Shown here: positions 5,447-10,673 of the stretch, in pieces
Layout of the letters: each line of letters opens with the position of its first letter
Position numbering within the stretch: position 1 is the first letter of the stretch
Assembly: GCA_015487455.1 (NCBI GenBank)
Contig: WFPR01000256.1
Span: 1-10,673, forward strand
Length of the DNA: 10,673 nucleotides
From: Candidatus Bipolaricaulota bacterium
Lineage (GTDB): Bacteria; Bipolaricaulota; Bipolaricaulia; RBG-16-55-9
Reading direction: 5' to 3'
Position numbers and translations under genes: made by a program
The notes under the pieces: model-generated
Told to the model about the DNA's origin: nothing
Databases searched by the model: none
What the model saw: only the letters and a program-made list of their open reading frames with translations

Positions 5447-6797
5447 CCCAGGTGCTCCACGGCCTCCTCGAGCGTCGCCGCCGGGCGCACGTCCACGTCC
5501 GGCTCGGGTTGAGGGACATCGGCGGCCGGGACCACGGCCCGCCGGTAGCCGAGCTTGGCCGCCTCGATCAGGCGCTCCTTGAGCTTGCGCACCCGGCGCA
5601 CCTCCCCCGAGAGCCCCAGCTCCCCGACCACGACCGTCTCGGGGTCGACCGCGCGATCGCGGTAGCTCGAGACGATCGCGGCGGCGACCCCCAGGTCCAC
5701 GGCGGGCTCGCGCAGCGTCAGCCCCCCGGCCACGTTGAGGTAGACGTCGTCGCGGCCGACGCCCAGCCCCAGGCGCTTCTCGATCACGGCCAGGAGCACC
5801 GCGACCCGGTTGGGGTCGAGCCCCGTGGCCCGGCGCTGCGGGACCGCGCTCCGGGCGCCCACGACCAGCGCCTGGACTTCCACCAAGATGGGCCGCGTCC
5901 CCTCCAAGCTGGGGACGACCACCGAGCCGGGCTTCGGCGGCCCGAGCCGCGCCGTGAAGAACTCCGAGGGGTTCTCGACCTCGACGAGCCCGCGCTCGTC
6001 CATGCGGAACACGCCGACCTCCTCCGTCGAGCCGTAGCGGTTCTTGACCGCCCTGAGCACCCGGACGTCGCCGTCGCGGGCGCCCTCCAAATACAGCGCC
6101 ACGTCGACTAAATGCTCGATAGCCTTCGGCCCGGCGAACTCCCCGCCCTTGGTGACGTGGCCGATCAAAAACACGGGCAGCCCTTGGGCCTTGGCCAGCT
6201 GCGCCAAGCGATAAGCGGCCTCGCCGACCTGTTGGGTCGTCCCCAGCCCCTTCTCGTGGAGGGGCCCGGCGAAGACCGTCTGGATCGAGTCGACGATCAG
6301 CGCCCGGGGCCGCTCCGCCCGGACGACCCCGCAGACGGCGTCCACCCGCTGCTCGTGGAGCACCCAGAGCCTCTGCTCCACCTGGGGCTCGAGCCCCAAG
6401 CGCTTCGCCCGCAGCTTGAGCTGGGACGGGGCCTCCTCGCCCGAGACGTAGAGCACCGGGCCGTGGGCGCGGGCCAGCCGGGCGGCGACCTGCAGCATCA
6501 GCGTGGATTTCCCGACGCCGGGCTCGCCGCCCAACAGCACCGCCGAGCCGGGGAGCACCCCGCCGCCGAGCACCCGGTCGAACTCCGGAAGCCCGCTGGG
6601 CCAGCGGCGCCCGGCCTCCAGGGGGATCGCCCGCAGGGGCTGCGGGGCCGCCGGGGGCGCAGCGGCCCTGCCCCCCTCCGCGCCCTCACCCACGACGGCG
6701 TCGACGGGCCGCTCCTCGAAGGTCCCCCACTCGCCGCACGCGGGGCAACGGCCGAGCCACTTCGGCGATCGGTACCCGCATCGGCGGCAGCGGTAGC

Positions 6798-6801
<4 letters not shown>
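5437..6801 (-). CDS. radA: DNA repair protein RadA (Sms)
   Basis: RadA is a hexameric RecA-like ATPase and helicase that aids branch migration and processing of recombination intermediates. The 454 residues match the family's usual length and order: a zinc finger with C5-x2-C8 and C19-x2-C22, a RecA-like core with Walker A GGEPGVGKST (91-100) and Walker B LIVDS with Asp171, the RadA signature KNRYGS (253-258; KNRFG in most), and a C-terminal Lon-protease-like domain (about 290-454) containing DPNRVAVLLAVIEKR and DVYLNVAGG. The ATG overlaps the clpC stop as ATGA (6798-6801), so the two are translationally coupled. The linker at 33-66 is rich in Ala, Gly and Pro. No key motif is missing. Confidence 0.97.
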
Positions 6802-9308
<2,507 letters not shown>

Positions 9309-9316
9309 CGGATCCA

Positions 9317-9321
9317 CTCCC
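9317..9321 (-). promoter_or_regulatory. Ribosome binding site deciding the clpC start
   Basis: GGGAG on the minus strand lies 8 nt before ATG 9308. The in-frame ATG at 9362 overlaps the -10 box and lies upstream of the expected transcript start; the in-frame TTG at 9389 is the first base triplet of the -35 box. Both are therefore rejected. ATG 9299 is too close to matter. Confidence 0.85.
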
Positions 9322-9360
9322 GTCGTGCCTGAGTTCAAGTTGCGCGTCCGGTCGTCGGGC

Positions 9361-9389
9361 ATTATAGAGGCCCGAAAATCCCTTGTCAA
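9361..9389 (-). promoter_or_regulatory. Consensus sigma-70 promoter of the clpC operon
   Basis: On the minus strand TTGACA (9389-9384) is followed after exactly 17 bp by TATAAT (9366-9361). Both boxes are perfect consensus at optimal spacing. Transcription would start near 9353-9355 and give a leader of about 45 nt before ATG 9308. A promoter this strong normally needs repression, and a large palindrome covers its -35 box and spacer. Confidence 0.9.
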
Positions 9390-9403
9390 GGAGATTTTCG
9401 GGC
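9370..9403. promoter_or_regulatory. 34-bp near-perfect palindrome over the clpC -35 box (candidate operator)
   Basis: The left arm GCCCGAAAATCCCTTG (9370-9385) and right arm (9387-9403, reverse complement GCCCGAAAATCTCCTTG) pair perfectly apart from one extra base at 9392, around a central T at 9386. It covers the -35 and most of the spacer of the clpC promoter and lies about 45 nt upstream of the divergent gene at 9449. It does not match CIRCE, CtsR heptads, HspR sites or the common LexA boxes as I know them. A repressor of the operon is the simplest inference; the regulator is unknown. Confidence 0.75.
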
Positions 9404-9435
9404 TTTCCCCGCTTTCCCCCGCCCCGACCCTCCGC

Positions 9436-9441
9436 TATACT
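9436..9441 (+). promoter_or_regulatory. Candidate -10 box for the divergent gene
   Basis: TATACT matches five of six bases of TATAAT. Transcription would start at about 9447-9449, on or next to the ATG at 9449, so the transcript would be leaderless. No good -35 box is seen 16-18 bp upstream (TTTCCC), which lowers confidence. Confidence 0.35.
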
Positions 9442-9448
9442 AAACGCC

Positions 9449-10156
9449 ATGGCGACCGCATCACCCGTCGGGGGCCGCCCGAGCCGCCCTGAGGCGCCGC
9501 CGCTGCTGCTGAAGCTGCCGCTGAAGCTGAAGCCGGACGTCGTCGCCGCGCTCGCGCTCGTTCCCGTGCTCGCGCTCTCGCCCGCGCCCGCGCCCGCGCT
9601 CACGCCCACGCCCACGCCCCCCGGCGCCCTGCTGAACGCCTTCCCGGGGGCGGAGCCCGTGCCGCCGGGGCGGTTCGCCTCCTGGTGGGGGCTCGGGCTA
9701 AGCTTGGGCGGGGACCCCGAGCTGAGCACGCAGGGCCTCATGGCTCAGCTCGCCGTGCGCTACGGGCTGCTCCCGCGGCTGGACGTCGGGGTGGGCGCCG
9801 GGCTCGCGGTCACGGGGCCGCTGCGGCGGCTCCAGCCCTGGGCCGCGATGGGGGACGTGCGCTATCAGCTGCTCGAGCGGCCCGCAATCTCCATAGGCTG
9901 GACCCCGCCGACGTTCCCGCTGGGCGACCTGCTGAGCGGCGGGGCCGTCTACGCCGGCTGGCCCCTCGGGACCTTGATGCCCTACGGCGTCGTCCGCGCC
10001 CTGCTGCGCCTCTCTGAGCCCGGGGGCAAGGGCGTGGCGCTCGAGGTGCAGGGCGCCGTGGGCCTGCAGATCGCCAACCCGTCGAAGGTCCCCGTGATCG
10101 TTGAGCTGGCCCGGCGGAAGGGCCTCTGGCTGGTCGGCTTCGCCGCGCGCTTTTAG
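9449..10156 (+). CDS. Putative exported beta-barrel outer-membrane protein, family not recognised
   Basis: I do not recognise this 235-residue protein. A basic N-terminal part (1-30) precedes a hydrophobic stretch VVAALALVPVLAL (31-43) and an Ala-Pro/Thr-Pro run (45-58), which looks like a signal peptide followed by a linker. From about residue 75 the protein alternates small and hydrophobic residues with Gly turns (WWGLGLSLGG, LLPRLDVGVGAGLAV, VALEVQGAVGLQIA), as in outer-membrane beta-strands. It ends in LWLVGFAARF, with a terminal Phe as expected for a beta-barrel assembly signal. If correct, the host has an outer membrane. ATG 9449 was chosen; no Shine-Dalgarno precedes it, and a TATACT box suggests a leaderless message. 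The uppP gene begins 5 nt after its stop, so the two are probably co-transcribed. Confidence 0.6.
   Translation: MATASPVGGRPSRPEAPPLLLKLPLKLKPDVVAALALVPVLALSPAPAPALTPTPTPPGALLNAFPGAEPVPPGRFASWWGLGLSLGGDPELSTQGLMAQLAVRYGLLPRLDVGVGAGLAVTGPLRRLQPWAAMGDVRYQLLERPAISIGWTPPTFPLGDLLSGGAVYAGWPLGTLMPYGVVRALLRLSEPGGKGVALEVQGAVGLQIANPSKVPVIVELARRKGLWLVGFAARF
9581..9622 (+). repeat. Seven imperfect hexamer repeats encoding a Pro-rich linker
   Basis: Hexamers of consensus CCC(G/A)CG run in tandem: three exact CCCGCG, then CTCACG, two CCCACG and CCCCCC. They are in frame and encode the Pro-Ala / Pro-Thr run at residues 45-58 of the exported protein. Hexamer slippage would change linker length without breaking the frame. 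Confidence 0.7.
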
Positions 10157-10161
10157 CCCTC

Positions 10162-10673
10162 ATGGACGAACGGCTCGGGCAGGCGCTGCTGTTGGGGGCG
10201 GTGCAGGGGGTCACGGAGTGGCTGCCCGTCAGCAGCGAGGGGGTGCTGACGCTCCTGCAGCTCCACCTGTTCGGGAAGGGCGTGGCCGAGTCGATCGCGT
10301 ACGCGCTCTGGCTGCACCTGGGCACCCTGCTCGCCGTGGTCGTGTACTTCCGTCGGGAGCTGGCCGCGCTGCTGCGGGCGCTGCCCCGCTGGGCGCGGCG
10401 GCGCGCCGCCTGTCCGCCCCGGGAGCGCGCGCTGCTCGACTTTCTGGCCCTCTCGACGCTGGCGACGGGCATGGTGGGCGCGCCGCTGCTGACGCTCAGC
10501 TTTCGGGTGGAGCTCTGGGGCGCGGCGGCCACGGCCCTCATCGGGCTGCTGCTCATCGCCACGGGCCTCCTCCAGCGCGCCGCGCCGAGGGCGGGAAAGA
10601 TGGGGAAGGCGGGGCGGCGCGCCCTGGAAGAGGTGACGATCTGGGACGCGGGGGTCGTGGGGGCGCTCCAGGG
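10162..10673 (+). CDS. uppP: Undecaprenyl-diphosphate phosphatase (3' end cut off)
   Basis: UppP (BacA) is an inner-membrane enzyme that dephosphorylates undecaprenyl diphosphate to recycle the lipid carrier for cell-wall synthesis; its loss or abundance affects bacitracin sensitivity. The 170 visible codons begin with the family signature AVQGVTEWLPVSSEG (13-27), holding the (E/Q)xxxE pair as Gln15 and Glu19, and continue with WLHLGTLLAVVVYFRREL (50-67). Further membrane segments lie at about 95-112 and 118-137. The usual SSxGH has Val28 in place of His. With Gln15 and the EWLP and SSEG forms, this resembles the subfamily I associate with archaea and some deep-branching bacteria. The second catalytic motif (PGxSRS) would lie just past the window end. 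The start is 5 nt after the preceding stop. Confidence 0.93.
   Translation, partial: MDERLGQALLLGAVQGVTEWLPVSSEGVLTLLQLHLFGKGVAESIAYALWLHLGTLLAVVVYFRRELAALLRALPRWARRRAACPPRERALLDFLALSTLATGMVGAPLLTLSFRVELWGAAATALIGLLLIATGLLQRAAPRAGKMGKAGRRALEEVTIWDAGVVGALQ

Noticed and set aside
9309..9389. Longer clpC start at TTG 9389 or ATG 9362
   Set aside because: These codons lie in the -35 and -10 boxes of the promoter, upstream of the expected transcript start, whereas ATG 9308 has a well-spaced GGGAG.
9370..9403. Palindrome as an intrinsic transcription terminator
   Set aside because: No gene ends into it from either side and no T-run follows. Its place over the -35 box fits an operator better.

Overview
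This is a GC-rich bacterial contig end, probably from a metagenome or draft assembly. Bases 1-25 are Illumina Nextera/Tn5 adapter rather than genome. The long operon at 3439-9308 reads clpC - radA - disA - pnp on the minus strand. The clpC-radA-disA order is known from Firmicutes, Actinobacteria and several other bacterial phyla. Three other features point to a deep-branching, perhaps thermophilic, lineage: an adenosine-specific kinase of a family common in archaea and thermophilic bacteria, an undecaprenyl-diphosphate phosphatase with an archaeal-like N-terminal motif, and a putative beta-barrel protein ending in Phe that would fit a two-membrane cell. A candidate phylum such as Bipolaricaulota would fit, but this is a weak guess and cannot be settled from this window.

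Layout. (1) 26-1813, minus: a secreted PDZ protein followed one base later by a MacB/LolD-type ABC ATPase, cut by the contig end. (2) 1814-2014: a divergent regulatory region, less GC-rich than its surroundings, with a 12-bp palindrome, an interrupted inverted repeat and a 9-bp tandem repeat. (3) 2015-2471, plus: a HicB-type antitoxin and an overlapping hicA toxin reading frame broken by an in-frame TAG. (4) 2489-3477, plus: adenosine-specific kinase and a hotdog-fold thioesterase. (5) 3439-9308, minus: the clpC-radA-disA-pnp operon, whose 3' end overlaps the thioesterase tail by 39 nt. (6) 9309-9448: a divergent promoter region with a consensus sigma-70 promoter for clpC, overlapped by a 34-bp near-perfect palindrome. 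(7) 9449-10673, plus: a putative exported beta-barrel protein and then uppP, cut by the window end.

How the genes work together. The operon couples protein quality control (ClpC), recombination and branch processing (RadA), DNA-damage scanning and c-di-AMP signalling (DisA) and purine salvage (PNP). Gene junctions are tight: a 4-nt overlap, a 34-nt gap and a 5-nt gap. The most notable point is that this DisA lacks both canonical diadenylate cyclase signatures in intact form: DGA is DRA and RHR is RHL. The DNA-binding helix-hairpin-helix end looks normal. No CtsR, McsA or McsB genes and no recognisable CtsR or CIRCE operator are present. The palindrome over the clpC -35 is therefore the best candidate operator for an unidentified regulator. 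No RNA genes, CRISPR arrays or insertion sequences were seen.
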